DNA of 64,000 nucleotides from Stutzerimonas stutzeri (GTDB taxonomy: Bacteria; Pseudomonadota; Gammaproteobacteria; Pseudomonadales; Pseudomonadaceae), in assembly GCF_024448715.1 (NCBI RefSeq), contig NZ_JAMOHZ010000001.1, positions 704,507 to 768,506 on the forward strand. Direction: 5' to 3'. The notes beneath the pieces are model-generated. The model was not told where the DNA came from. It did not search any database and worked only from the letters and a program-made list of their open reading frames with translations. The translations under genes and the position numbers were made by a program. Shown piece after piece: positions 47,121 through 62,014 of the stretch (its first letter is position 1; every line of letters begins with the position of its first letter).

Positions 47121-47378
47121 ATGCTAAGCGGTAAGGTCAAGTGGTTCAACAACGCCAAAGGCTATGGATTCATCGTAGCAGACGGCGGCGATGAGGACCT
47201 GTTCGCCCACTACTCTGCCATTCAAATGGAAGGGTATAGAACTCTTAAGGCTGGGCAAGCGGTCATGTTCGATATTCTGCAGGGCCCCAAAGGTCTGCAT
47301 GCAACCAATATTCAGTCGTTGCCAACCACTGCGGAGGCAGTAGCGCCTGTCACGCAGGACTCGGCCGTAGAAGCCTGA
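47121..47378 (+). CDS. cspD: Cold-shock-like protein CspD
   Basis: Start at ATG 47121 ([18 protein letters not shown]). The 85-residue protein has RNP1-like [12 protein letters not shown]2-like DLFAHYSAI and a short C-terminal tail. E. coli CspD binds single-stranded DNA and inhibits replication in stationary phase. Divergent from clpS, the order common in gamma-proteobacteria. Confidence 0.93.
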   Translation: MLSGKVKWFNNAKGYGFIVADGGDEDLFAHYSAIQMEGYRTLKAGQAVMFDILQGPKGLHATNIQSLPTTAEAVAPVTQDSAVEA

Positions 47379-47386
47379 TCTCAGGC

Positions 47387-47421
47387 AACGAAAAGGCCGA
47401 TCAGTGATCGGCCTTTTCGTT
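47387..47421. terminator. Bidirectional terminator between cspD and icd
   Basis: A 15-bp perfect stem (AACGAAAAGGCCGAT and its complement, 5-base loop) with A-run and T-run on the two sides serves the convergent cspD and icd genes. Confidence 0.92.
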
Positions 47422-47429
47422 ATGCCTGT

Positions 47430-48686
47430 TTACATGTGGGAGATCATGGCGTCACCGAACTCAGAGCAGGACATCAGCTTTGCTCCGTCCATCAGGCGCT
47501 CGAAGTCATAGGTCACTGTCTTGGCATCGATTGCGCGTTCGGTTGACTTGATAATCAGGTCAGCAGCCTCGATCCAGCCCATGTGACGTAGCATCATTTC
47601 GGCAGAAAGGATCAGCGAGCCCGGGTTGACCTTGTCCTGACCGGCATACTTCGGCGCGGTACCATGGGTCGCTTCGAACATGGCTACGGTGTCGGACAGG
47701 TTGGCACCCGGCGCGATGCCGATACCACCAACCTCTGCCGCCAAAGCATCGGAAAGGTAGTCGCCATTGAGGTTGAGTGTAGCGATCACGTCGTACTCGG
47801 CCGGACGCAACAGGATTTGCTGCAGCATGGCGTCGGCGATAGCATCCTTGACCACGATGCTCTTGCCGGTAACAGGGTTCTTGAACTGCATCCAAGGCCC
47901 ACCATCGAGCAATTCGGCGCCGAATTCGTCACGCGCCACCTCGTAGCCCCACTCCTTGAAGGCACCTTCGGTGAACTTCATGATGTTGCCCTTGTGAACC
48001 AGAGTCACCGAGCTGCGATCATTGTCCACGGCGTATTGCAGAGCCTTGCGAACCAGACGCTTGGTGCCTTCCAGTGAAACCGGCTTGATGCCGATACCGC
48101 AGTTTTCGGTGAAGCGGATCTTCTTGACGCCCATTTCCTCGGTGAGGAATTTAATAACCTTCTCGCACTCAGGAGAGCCAGCCTTCCACTCGACACCGGC
48201 GTAAATATCTTCCGAGTTCTCGCGAAAAATGACCATGTCTACGTCGGCGGGCTTCTTTACTGGGCTGGGCACGCCAGTAAACCAGCGAACCGGGCGCTGG
48301 CATACATAGAGATCAAGCTCCTGACGCAGCGCGACGTTCAGCGAGCGAATACCACCACCGACAGGAGTGGTCAGCGGGCCTTTAATAGACACCACGTAGT
48401 CGCGAACCACTTCCAGGGTTTCCTTCGGCAACCAGGTGTCTTGGTCGTACACCTGAGTCGCCTTCTCGCCAGCGTAGATTTCCATCCAGGCAATCTTGCG
48501 CTCGCCGCCGTAGGCTTTTCCAACAGCCGCATCGACCACCTTGATCATCACCGGACTGATATCAACACCAATACCGTCACCTTCTATGTAAGGGATGATC
48601 GGATTGTTGGGGACGTTCAGGGTGTTATCGGCATTGACGGTGATTTTGTCACCGCTCGCAGGCACCTGGATCTTTTGGTATCCCAT
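47430..48686 (-). CDS. icd: NADP-dependent isocitrate dehydrogenase, dimeric type
   Basis: The 418-residue enzyme has [38 protein letters not shown] with the regulatory Ser region, [14 protein letters not shown] and the NADP-binding end [20 protein letters not shown]. It makes 2-oxoglutarate. The Ser of GIRSLN is the residue phosphorylated by AceK in E. coli. Divergent from the monomeric enzyme at 49056. Confidence 0.96.
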   Translation of the reverse strand: MGYQKIQVPASGDKITVNADNTLNVPNNPIIPYIEGDGIGVDISPVMIKVVDAAVGKAYGGERKIAWMEIYAGEKATQVYDQDTWLPKETLEVVRDYVVSIKGPLTTPVGGGIRSLNVALRQELDLYVCQRPVRWFTGVPSPVKKPADVDMVIFRENSEDIYAGVEWKAGSPECEKVIKFLTEEMGVKKIRFTENCGIGIKPVSLEGTKRLVRKALQYAVDNDRSSVTLVHKGNIMKFTEGAFKEWGYEVARDEFGAELLDGGPWMQFKNPVTGKSIVVKDAIADAMLQQILLRPAEYDVIATLNLNGDYLSDALAAEVGGIGIAPGANLSDTVAMFEATHGTAPKYAGQDKVNPGSLILSAEMMLRHMGWIEAADLIIKSTERAIDAKTVTYDFERLMDGAKLMSCSEFGDAMISHM

Positions 48687-49055
48687 GCTGGACTCCGTTT
48701 CTGTGGTTAAACATTAAACAGTGGTCATCTCTCCGAAGAGTACCCCAGTTGAATCGGCCGAAACCATATGTGCGTTCGTCTTATGGTCTGGGCATTCTTA
48801 GACAACAGGGCGCGGTGATATACTGCTTAGGTGACTAACGAGTCATGAGGAGCAAAGCCGATCTCTAACGAGAACTTTTCTTCTGAAACCGCCTGACTGC
48901 CAACCGCAGCCGGGCGGATCAATGCTCAATTCAAAGTGGTGCAACCAACATCATCGCGGCGAATCCTCGATTTCTGGCTCAACGAACGCGGCCAGAGCGC
49001 CTACCTGCGCACTTCGAGATTCTGTGCACGCTCAGCAAGAGAGAGATAACTCTAC
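48687..49055. promoter_or_regulatory. Divergent icd/idh intergenic region
   Basis: This 369-base gap holds the promoters of the two divergent isocitrate dehydrogenase genes. The clearest is an extended -10 for the rightward gene, TGATATACT at 48816-48824, with TTAGAC at 48798 as a possible -35 at short spacing. The transcript would have a leader of about 220 bases. No other gene is evident here. Confidence 0.5.
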
Positions 49056-51281
<2,226 letters not shown>

Positions 51282-51316
51282 GTGCAACCGGTCGTCTGAT
51301 GGCGACACGGCGACTG

Positions 51317-51349
51317 AAACCCCGGCCTAGCGCCGGGGTTTTTATTTTT
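51317..51349 (+). terminator. Rho-independent terminator after idh
   Basis: AAACCCCGGC-CTAGC-GCCGGGGTTT stem followed by TTATTTTTTC. Confidence 0.9.
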
Positions 51350-51405
51350 TCAAGCCGGCCTTCATCGTTACTATGGTCGCCACCAATGAACAAAAGATCT
51401 GCAAT

Positions 51406-51846
51406 ATGACTTGGCATCCGCATATCACTGTCGCCACCATCGTCGAAAACAACGGCCGCTTTCTGCTGGTCGAAGAGCTGAAAGCTGGCCAACTGGTGCT
51501 GAACCAACCAGCAGGACACCTCGAACCCAACGAAACCCTACGCCAAGCAGCAGTACGTGAAACGCTCGAAGAGACCGGCTGGGATGTCGAGCTAACCGGC
51601 GTGGTCGGCATCTATTTATATGTCGCCCCGAGCAATGGAGTGACTTACCAGCGGATCTGTTTCGCTGCTAATCCTGTTCGCCACCATCCGCAGCGCGAAC
51701 TCGATAGCGGGATCGTTGCCGCCCCCTGGCTGAGCCGTGACGAATTGCTGGCCCAGCCGGCGCGCTGGCGCAGCGAACTGGTACCGCGCTGCGTCGATGA
51801 CTATCTCAGCGGCTCGCTTTACGACTTGGGGATAGTGCGCGACTGA
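51406..51846 (+). CDS. nudJ: Nudix hydrolase, NudJ-like
   Basis: ATG 51406 (MTWHPHITVATIVEN) matches the family start. The 146-residue protein has the Nudix box GHLEPNE...RETLEETGW with the metal-binding REXXEE core. NudJ hydrolyses thiamine and nucleoside pyrophosphates. It stands directly before mnmA, the common order. Confidence 0.9.
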   Translation: MTWHPHITVATIVENNGRFLLVEELKAGQLVLNQPAGHLEPNETLRQAAVRETLEETGWDVELTGVVGIYLYVAPSNGVTYQRICFAANPVRHHPQRELDSGIVAAPWLSRDELLAQPARWRSELVPRCVDDYLSGSLYDLGIVRD

Positions 51847-51882
51847 TCCACGCTCTTAGCCTTGGCGCCACCAGCCTGTTAG

Positions 51883-53669
<1,787 letters not shown>

Positions 53670-53675
53670 GCCTAG

Positions 53676-55151
<1,476 letters not shown>

Positions 55152-55169
55152 GCGAACCCTTCTTTTTGC

Positions 55170-55199
55170 ACGCCCGGCTGTGCCGGGCGTTTTTATTTG
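55170..55199 (+). terminator. Rho-independent terminator after purB
   Basis: ACGCCCGGC-TGT-GCCGGGCGT stem followed by TTTTATTT. Confidence 0.92.
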
Positions 55200-55228
55200 T
55201 AGCTCTGTAGCAGAGCAAGGTACCTTGC

Positions 55229-56395
55229 ATGACTTCCGATATTCCTTTGCAAATCCTAGGCGGCATCAGTGCGCGCGAATTCCTGCGTGATTACTGGCAG
55301 AAGAAGCCCCTCCTCATCCGCCAGGCGATTCCCTCCTTCGAAAGCCCTGTTTCGCCCGACGAGCTGGCCGGCCTGTCGCTGGAAGAGGAAGTCGAGTCCC
55401 GCCTGGTGGTGGAGCACGGAGATAGTCCCTGGGAGCTTCGTCGAGGACCGTTCAGTGAAGACACCTATCAGAATCTGCCGGAGCGGGACTGGACACTCCT
55501 CGTGCAGGCAGTCGACCAACTGGTGCCGGAAGTCGCCGAACTCATCGAACATTTCCGTTTCCTGCCTAACTGGCGCATCGACGACGTAATGGTCAGCTTT
55601 GCTGCTCCGGGTGGCGGCGTCGGTCCGCACTTCGACAACTACGACGTCTTTCTCCTTCAAGCCCACGGTCAGCGCCGTTGGCGGGTGGGCCAGACGTGTA
55701 ATGGCGACACCCCGATGCTGCAACATGCGGACCTGCGCATCCTTGCGGATTTCCAAGGCACCGATGAATGGATTCTGGAGCCCGGCGACATGCTGTATCT
55801 GCCGCCGCGACTGGCGCATTGCGGCACCGCTGAAGATGCCTGCATGACCTATTCGCTCGGCTTCAGAGCCCCAAGTGCGGCTGAAGTGCTGACTCACTTC
55901 ACCGACTTCCTCGCACAGTTTCTGCCCGATGAAGAACGTTACAGCGACGCTGACCTAGTCCCCGCCGAAGACCCACACCAGATCCAGAGCGATGCACTTG
56001 GTCGCTTGCGGGCAATGCTCACCGAACACATGGGCGACGAGCGTCTACTGCTCACCTGGTTTGGCCAGTTCATGACCGAGCCTCGCTACCCTGAGCGTGT
56101 GCAAGGCCCGGATATCGAAGAGCAAGAGCTGCTCACTGCGCTGGGCAACGGTGCAATCCTGATTCGTAATCTCAGCGCGCGGTTGGCTTGGAGCGAAGTC
56201 GACATCGGCCTGCTGCTATTTGCCAGCGGCCAGAGCCGTTTGCTTCCTTCCCACTTGAAAGACTTGCTGAAACTTATTTGCTCGGCTGATGCGATACATG
56301 CGGAAAACCTCGCACCGTGGCTGAACGACGAGGATGGGCGTAATCTGGTGTGGCAATTGGTCAAACAGGGAAGTCTGGAGTTTGCTGATGAGTGA
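55229..56395 (+). CDS. roxA: Ribosomal protein uL16 arginine hydroxylase (RoxA/YcfD)
   Basis: The 388-residue JmjC oxygenase: FLRDYWQKKPLLIRQAIPSF, iron ligands H134-x-D136 (GPHFDNYDVFLL) and H197 in RLAHCGTAEDA. It hydroxylates an Arg of ribosomal protein L16. The C-terminal half is the dimerisation/winged-helix part. Confidence 0.92.
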   Translation: MTSDIPLQILGGISAREFLRDYWQKKPLLIRQAIPSFESPVSPDELAGLSLEEEVESRLVVEHGDSPWELRRGPFSEDTYQNLPERDWTLLVQAVDQLVPEVAELIEHFRFLPNWRIDDVMVSFAAPGGGVGPHFDNYDVFLLQAHGQRRWRVGQTCNGDTPMLQHADLRILADFQGTDEWILEPGDMLYLPPRLAHCGTAEDACMTYSLGFRAPSAAEVLTHFTDFLAQFLPDEERYSDADLVPAEDPHQIQSDALGRLRAMLTEHMGDERLLLTWFGQFMTEPRYPERVQGPDIEEQELLTALGNGAILIRNLSARLAWSEVDIGLLLFASGQSRLLPSHLKDLLKLICSADAIHAENLAPWLNDEDGRNLVWQLVKQGSLEFADE

Positions 56396-56813
56396 TATAG
56401 AAGTTCGCATCGCCGACTGGCAGCAGGACAACGCGGATCTGCGGCGGATTCGCGAGACTGTATTCATCGCCGAACAATCGGTTCCGCCCGAGCTCGAATG
56501 GGACGCCGACGATGCGGAGGCCGTGCATTTCCTGGCACTTGAAAGCGGCTACCCCATCGGTACCGCACGGTTACTGACCGACGGCCATATCGGTCGCGTT
56601 TCGGTACTTCGCGACTGGCGCGGAATGCATGTTGGAGGTGCCTTGATGAAAGCCGCTATTACCGAAGCCGAGCGTCGCGGCCTCAGCGAACAGCGGCTCA
56701 CCGCGCAGGTCCATGCTACAGCATTCTACGAGCGGCTCGGCTTTGAAGTAGTGAGCGACGAGTTTCTGGAAGCTGGCCTGCCACACGTCGACATGCTTCG
56801 AAAAAGCGGCTAA
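56388..56813 (+). CDS. GNAT-family N-acetyltransferase
   Basis: ATG 56388 overlaps the roxA stop. The 141-residue protein has the GNAT core, with GRVSVLRDWRGMHVGGALMK (acetyl-CoA loop), AQVHATAFYERLGFEVVSDE and the C-terminal PHVDMLRK, similar to ElaA-like enzymes. The substrate is unknown. Confidence 0.88.
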   Translation: MSDIEVRIADWQQDNADLRRIRETVFIAEQSVPPELEWDADDAEAVHFLALESGYPIGTARLLTDGHIGRVSVLRDWRGMHVGGALMKAAITEAERRGLSEQRLTAQVHATAFYERLGFEVVSDEFLEAGLPHVDMLRKSG

Positions 56814-56820
56814 ACCAGCC

Positions 56821-57450
56821 ATGAGCATAGACGACTCAGATCGCCCGACGGCCGCAACCGACTTGGCCGCTATCGACTTTCGATCGCCGGGTCGTTTTCC
56901 CGTCGGCAACCCACAGCGCCAGCAGAGCCGAACGGATGAATGGCAACCCGCTCCTTTTATTGTGGGAGTTACGCCAACAACTCAACCATTCGACTCGCCC
57001 GACGCAGCGCGCCAGCATGCACTGGCTTTACTCGTGCAGGCGCGACGCAGTTTGAGCTTGTATAGCCCGGACCTAGAATCCTGGCTTTACAACCACAACA
57101 GTATTCAGCAGGCATGCACGCGCTTTCTTCTGGCGCACCCACGCAATCGCCTGCGCATTCTACTCGGTGATTCATCACGGGCAGTCAAACAGGGCCATCG
57201 GCTGCTAACCCTGGCGCGCCGATTGACCAGCAATATGCAGATCCGCAAACTCCATCCCGATTATCCGGCACAAGCGTGCGCCTTTCTGGTGGCCGATGAT
57301 TGCGGCGTGCTGGTTCGTCCTGAGCCAGCTCAGTTCACCGGCCATGCGTTCTACCAGGACCCTGGTCGAGCACGTCAACGCCAGCGTCAATTCGATACCG
57401 CTTGGGACCACAGCCTGCCCGACCCGGACTTGCGGAGCTTTTTGCTATGA
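56821..57450 (+). CDS. DUF7931-like protein, function unknown
   Basis: A 209-residue protein that follows the GNAT gene directly. The fold hints at a phospholipase D-like half domain (LALLVQARRSLSLYSPDLES, RFLLAHPRNRLRILLGDSSR) but lacks a clear HKD motif. It matches what I recall as the DUF7931 group that is linked to GNATs in pseudomonads. Four-base overlap with the next gene. Confidence 0.7.
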   Translation: MSIDDSDRPTAATDLAAIDFRSPGRFPVGNPQRQQSRTDEWQPAPFIVGVTPTTQPFDSPDAARQHALALLVQARRSLSLYSPDLESWLYNHNSIQQACTRFLLAHPRNRLRILLGDSSRAVKQGHRLLTLARRLTSNMQIRKLHPDYPAQACAFLVADDCGVLVRPEPAQFTGHAFYQDPGRARQRQRQFDTAWDHSLPDPDLRSFLL

Positions 57451-58253
57451 CTTGCCGTACTCTCGCCGCTCTCTCGTTGCTGATCAGCATGTCGATCCAC
57501 GCGGCAACCGAGGTAATCCCTTTGCACTTCCGCATGGCTGAAGATGTGCTACCGATTGCGCAGTCTGTAGTTGGCGACCAGGGCAAGGTGAACGCGTACG
57601 GCAATCAATTAATTGTCAACGCTCCCGTCGCAGTCATAAGCGAATTGCGGGAGGTACTGTCCCAACTGGACAACGAGCCCAGACGATTGCTTATCAGCGT
57701 AGATACCCAGAATTCGGCAATCGGCAATGATGGCGGTTACCGCGTCGATGGGTCGACCGAGATCGGCGGCGTCGAAGCCCGAACGGGGCGCGGCGAGAAG
57801 GAGGGCCGCGATCAAGTTCGCATCATTCGCCGCAGCACAACCAGTCAAGGCAGCGGCGTGCAGCAGGTCCAGGCAACCGAGGGCTACCCTGCCCTCATTC
57901 AGGTAGGTCAAAGCGTGCCGATCACCACAAGCGGCGCTGATGGTTACGGCCAAATTTATCAGCAGACGCAATACCGCAACGTCACGCGCGGCTTTTATGC
58001 CACGGCGACTGTTCATGGTGACCGGGTGCAGGTCACCATCAGCAGCCATCAGGACCGAATGAGCTCTACCCAGCCAGGCGCGATAGATATCCAGGAAACC
58101 GATACCCGCGTAAGCGGACGACTCGGCGAGTGGATTTCACTTGGTGGTGTTGATGAAAGCGCCAGTTCCAATCAGAGCGGGACGCTTCGGCGCTATTCCA
58201 CACAAGGCCGGCAAGACCTCTCGCTACGATTGAAAGTAGACACGCTCGATTAA
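57447..58253 (+). CDS. Periplasmic secretin-domain protein
   Basis: From ATG 57447 the 268-residue protein has a signal peptide (LAALSLLISMSIHAA), an N-terminal secretin-type domain (EVIPLHFRMAEDVLPIAQSV, with LREVLSQLDNEPRRLLISVD) and a short secretin-like C-terminal part (YPALIQVGQSVPITT). It lacks the length for a full secretin channel. It could be a pilot-like or accessory protein. Unrecognised beyond the domain. Confidence 0.75.
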   Translation: MTCRTLAALSLLISMSIHAATEVIPLHFRMAEDVLPIAQSVVGDQGKVNAYGNQLIVNAPVAVISELREVLSQLDNEPRRLLISVDTQNSAIGNDGGYRVDGSTEIGGVEARTGRGEKEGRDQVRIIRRSTTSQGSGVQQVQATEGYPALIQVGQSVPITTSGADGYGQIYQQTQYRNVTRGFYATATVHGDRVQVTISSHQDRMSSTQPGAIDIQETDTRVSGRLGEWISLGGVDESASSNQSGTLRRYSTQGRQDLSLRLKVDTLD

Positions 58254-58760
58254 GAAAGTTCAGCCATTCCGAAGCTTGCGTAAAAAAATGTAGTGCCTGA
58301 AAAAACTCACTACAAAACATTTGACGAACCTTTTTTGGCAGCGCATGATGGCCCCGCTCCCGCTAACCAGGGGCCCTGGCAAGGGTCTCCGGATCGCGCT
58401 CAGCCAACCAGCAGAGGCGTTCCGTGACTGTACTGCCCACAAGGCGGACTGACGAGGTTGCGACTGGAACGAGTCGTCCTGAGGGACGGGGAAGCGATTA
58501 ACGCACCAGTTCAAAGATGTCAGCTCTGCTGAGTCGCCCGACGGTCCCATGCCGTTGCGTGTCGGAATGCCACGACCATTCCACAGCTAGCCGAATCTCT
58601 GGCGGTCGTGACTGCAAACCCTCCTCTCCTTGGTTCAATCCTCGTCCCGGTCGGTATTTCGACGCTCTGCCGCGTTGCCCGCATGATCAGCGTAAGCACG
58701 TAGGTTTCGGTGGGAAAGTCGGTGCTCAACCAAACACGAATTTCTTTGAAAGGATTGAAC
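58254..58760 (+). promoter_or_regulatory. aceA upstream region with palindromic operator and promoter
   Basis: This 507-base gap holds no evident gene. A palindrome TGTAGT-N14-ACTACA (58289-58314) matches the half-sites I recall for RccR, the KDPG-responsive RpiR-family regulator of aceA and related genes in Pseudomonas. Just downstream a sigma70-like promoter has TTGACG at 58321-58326 and CATGAT at 58343-58348 (16-base spacer). The transcript would carry a leader of about 400 bases. That leader is long and may hold further control. Confidence 0.6.
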
Positions 58761-60356
58761 ATGTCCGCTTATCAAAACGACATCAAGGCCGTTGCCGCTC
58801 TGAAAGAAGTAGCTGGAAGCAGCTGGAGCGCTATAAACCCTGAATCCGTTGCTCGCATGCGCGCTCAGAACCGCTTCAAGACCGGTCTGGAAATTGCCCA
58901 GTACACCGCCGACATCATGCGCAAGGACATGGCTGAGTACGACGCTGACTCGTCGGTTTACACTCAGTCCCTGGGTTGCTGGCACGGCTTCATTGGTCAG
59001 CAGAAGTTGATCTCCATCAAGAAGCACCTGAAGACCACCAACAAGCGCTACCTCTACCTGTCGGGCTGGATGGTCGCGGCCCTGCGCTCCGAGTTCGGCC
59101 CGCTGCCGGACCAGTCGATGCATGAAAAAACCGCCGTTTCCGATCTGATCGAAGAGCTGTACACCTTCCTGCGGCAGGCTGACTCGCGTGAGCTGGACCT
59201 GCTCTTCACCGCTTTGGATACTGCTCGCGAAGCCGGCGATACTGCCAAGGCGACCGAAATTCAGAACCAGATCGACAATCACGAAACTCACATCGTACCC
59301 ATCATCGCCGACATTGACGCCGGCTTTGGTAACCCGGAGGCCACTTATCTGCTGGCCAAGCGCATGATCGAAGCAGGCGCTTGCTGCATCCAGATCGAAA
59401 ACCAGGTTTCCGATGAAAAGCAGTGCGGCCACCAGGACGGCAAAGTAACCGTTCCTCACGCCGATTTCCTGGCCAAAATCGCCGCCGTCCGCTACGCCTT
59501 CCTCGAGCTGGGCATCGACAACGGTGTAATCGTTGCACGTACCGACTCCCTGGGTGCCGGCTTGACCAAGCAAATTGCCGTAACCAAGGAGCCGGGCGAC
59601 CTGGGCGACCTGTACAACTCGTTCCTCGACTGCGAAGAAATCACCGCAGCCGAGCTGGGCAACGGCGACGTTGTGATCAAGCGCGAAGGCAAGCTGTTGC
59701 GTCCCAAGCGCCTGCCATCCAACCTTTTCCAGTTCCGCAAGGGCACTGGCGAAGCACGCTGCGTACTAGACTGCATCACGTCGCTGCAGAACGGCGCCGA
59801 CCTGCTATGGATCGAAACCGAGAAACCACACGTTGGCCAGATTGCGGCCATGGTCGAAGAAATCCGCAAGACCATCCCGAACGCCAAGCTCGTCTACAAC
59901 AATAGTCCGTCGTTCAACTGGACCCTAAACTTCCGCCAGCAGGTGTTCGATGCATTTGTCGCTGAAGGTAAGGACGTTTCCGCCTACGACCGCGCCAAGC
60001 TGATGAGCGCCGAGTACGACGAGACAGAACTGGCCCAGGTTGCTGACGAGAAGATCCGTACCTTCCAGAAGGACGGCTCAGCCAACGCCGGCATCTTCCA
60101 CCACTTGATCACCCTACCGACTTACCACACTGCGGCTTTGTCGACCGACAACTTGGCCAAAGGGTATTTCGCCGATCAGGGCATGCTGGCCTACGTCAAA
60201 GGCGTACAGCGCCAAGAACTGCGTCAGGGTATTGCCTGCGTCAGACACCAGAACATGGCTGGGTCCGATATTGGCGACAACCACAAGGAGTATTTCGCTG
60301 GCGAGGCTGCTCTGAAAGCTAGCGGTAAAGACAACACCATGAATCAGTTCCACTAA
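58761..60356 (+). CDS. aceA: Isocitrate lyase
   Basis: ATG 58761 (MSAYQNDIKAVAALKEVAGS) follows AAAGGA. The 531-residue enzyme is of the long form found in Pseudomonas and Acinetobacter. Active Cys is C222 in EKQCGH, and the core shows QSLGCWHGFIG, PIIADIDAGFGNPEAT and PSFNWTLNFRQ. It splits isocitrate to glyoxylate and succinate, competing with the two isocitrate dehydrogenases encoded 10 kb upstream. Confidence 0.97.
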   Translation: MSAYQNDIKAVAALKEVAGSSWSAINPESVARMRAQNRFKTGLEIAQYTADIMRKDMAEYDADSSVYTQSLGCWHGFIGQQKLISIKKHLKTTNKRYLYLSGWMVAALRSEFGPLPDQSMHEKTAVSDLIEELYTFLRQADSRELDLLFTALDTAREAGDTAKATEIQNQIDNHETHIVPIIADIDAGFGNPEATYLLAKRMIEAGACCIQIENQVSDEKQCGHQDGKVTVPHADFLAKIAAVRYAFLELGIDNGVIVARTDSLGAGLTKQIAVTKEPGDLGDLYNSFLDCEEITAAELGNGDVVIKREGKLLRPKRLPSNLFQFRKGTGEARCVLDCITSLQNGADLLWIETEKPHVGQIAAMVEEIRKTIPNAKLVYNNSPSFNWTLNFRQQVFDAFVAEGKDVSAYDRAKLMSAEYDETELAQVADEKIRTFQKDGSANAGIFHHLITLPTYHTAALSTDNLAKGYFADQGMLAYVKGVQRQELRQGIACVRHQNMAGSDIGDNHKEYFAGEAALKASGKDNTMNQFH

Positions 60357-60400
60357 AGAGCGATTTCCAGTGGGCTCCGGCCCGACCTGGTGGTGTAACG

Positions 60401-60426
60401 AGCCCCGCATTTGGCGGGGCTTTTTA
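60401..60426 (+). terminator. Rho-independent terminator after aceA
   Basis: AGCCCCGC-ATTTG-GCGGGGCT stem followed by TTTTATT. Confidence 0.9.
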
Positions 60427-60820
60427 TTGAGAGTTTCCGATCAGGCGAACTGCTCGTCGCCAGCGACTAAACTGTACCTTCTGAAGCTGCCTCTTACTGC
60501 TGATTATCACAACATCATCTGGCAATAACGATGAGTTGCAGAGCAACCAATCTGCTATCTCATATGAGGTCATCAACACAGGAAGGCGAAGGTCAGATAT
60601 TGTCGGCGCGACCAAAATGGATCATCCAGTGGGTGTCGTATATCCCGATAGGGATAACCGCAGCACCGAATTTCCGCACGCTGCTCGTCAATATCTAAAA
60701 CCAGGCGAAACTCTACCTCAACCGACACGGTATGACCCGGCCACCGACCATGCTCCTCGACGGTGACCGCGGAGGATTCATCCACCCACTAGCAGATGCT
60801 TCCGGCATAACCGGTCGCAT
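60427..60820 (-). pseudogene. Possible decayed small gene between aceA and the AI-2E permease
   Basis: About 394 bases without a convincing intact gene. Two overlapping leftward frames (60573-60785, then 60424-60615) each look partly protein-like, e.g. RWPGHTVSVEVEFRLVLDID and ADWLLCNSSLLPDDVVIISS. A single frameshift near 60600 would join them into one protein of about 110 residues. I recognise no family; it may also be plain intergenic sequence. Confidence 0.3.
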
Positions 60821-61876
60821 CTAAATCGGCGATTTCCCCTCAGGCGTAGTGAACAATCCCCATGCGGAGATAAATAGCGCCGCTATGAGTGGCCCGATCA
60901 CAAAGCCATTCAGGCCGAACAGAGCCAGCCCACCTAACGTCGATATCAACACCAAATAGTCCGGCATTTTGGTGTCCTTGCCCACAAGGATCGGCCTAAG
61001 AATGTTGTCGACAAGGCCAATCACCAAGATGCCATAAAGCGTAAGGACAACGCCTTGGACGATCATCCCCTTCATCAGGAAATAAATTGCTACTGGCGTC
61101 CATATCAGCCCTGCACCAATCGCCGGGAGCAATGACAAAAATGCCATGAGTACGCCCCAGAGTAGCGCACCGGGAATACTGAGAACGGCAAAGATCACAC
61201 CACCGAGAAAACCCTGCGTAGCAGCAACCACAACGTTACCTTTTACCGTAGCCCTGACCACGCGAGTGAATTTGCTGAAAAGTCTTCGCTTTTGATTATC
61301 GCTTAGCGGTAGCGCGCGCCTGATTCGTGCAACCAGATCTCGTCCATCGCGAATAAGAAAGAACAGCAAGTAAAGCATCACAAAGAAGCTAACCAAGAAC
61401 TGAAATGTTCCCTGACCGAAGCTGAATGCCTTGGTGGCAAGAAACTGACTACCTTCCAGCGCCCCACTAGCAAGTCGATTACGTATCTGGTCTATGTCGC
61501 CAAAACCGAAGCGCTGCAGCTGTAGCTGAATCGAGGCGGGCAATAGCTCCTTTGCGCTTCCGACGAAGCTGTCTATATCGAGCTCCCCGCTTTCGATCTG
61601 CCTATATAGAGAACTGCCTTCTTGGACTAAAAGGCCGGTGATCAGAATAACGGGAAGTACCGCTACCATCAGGCAGACCAACAACGTGATTAGTGCAGTC
61701 AGATTGCGTCTGCTGCCAAGACGACCATGCAGGCGACGCTGTAGCGGAGCAAAAATGATTGCAAGAATTACGGCCCAAAACACAGCCCCGTAGAATGGAA
61801 AGAGTATCCAGCCAAAGGCGATGGTTACTACGAGCAACAGGGCAAGGAATACTTTTTGCTCAAGCGTTGAATTCAC
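60821..61876 (-). CDS. AI-2E family permease (PerM/YdiK-like)
   Basis: Start chosen at GTG 61876 because AGGAAG lies just upstream; an ATG at 61918 is in frame but weaker. The 351-residue protein has six to eight membrane helices in the family layout: VFLALLLVVTIAFGWILFPF, then a soluble helical loop (about 105-165), and the C-terminal GILVIGLVDNILRPILVG and GLNGFVIGPLIAALFISAW. Members export AI-2 or other small solutes or exchange sodium; the substrate here is unknown. Confidence 0.88.
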   Translation of the reverse strand: MNSTLEQKVFLALLLVVTIAFGWILFPFYGAVFWAVILAIIFAPLQRRLHGRLGSRRNLTALITLLVCLMVAVLPVILITGLLVQEGSSLYRQIESGELDIDSFVGSAKELLPASIQLQLQRFGFGDIDQIRNRLASGALEGSQFLATKAFSFGQGTFQFLVSFFVMLYLLFFLIRDGRDLVARIRRALPLSDNQKRRLFSKFTRVVRATVKGNVVVAATQGFLGGVIFAVLSIPGALLWGVLMAFLSLLPAIGAGLIWTPVAIYFLMKGMIVQGVVLTLYGILVIGLVDNILRPILVGKDTKMPDYLVLISTLGGLALFGLNGFVIGPLIAALFISAWGLFTTPEGKSPI

Positions 61877-62014
61877 AATTGGCTTCCTATTGCTGCAACG
61901 GTATCTGTTAGTCAGCAATTGGCGAAAGGAGTGCTAAATTCCAATCGATTGAAGCCTTTGTCAGTTGATGCGCCGCCCCTTCGACGACGCACTGAACAAA
62001 CTTGTAATGGCAAA

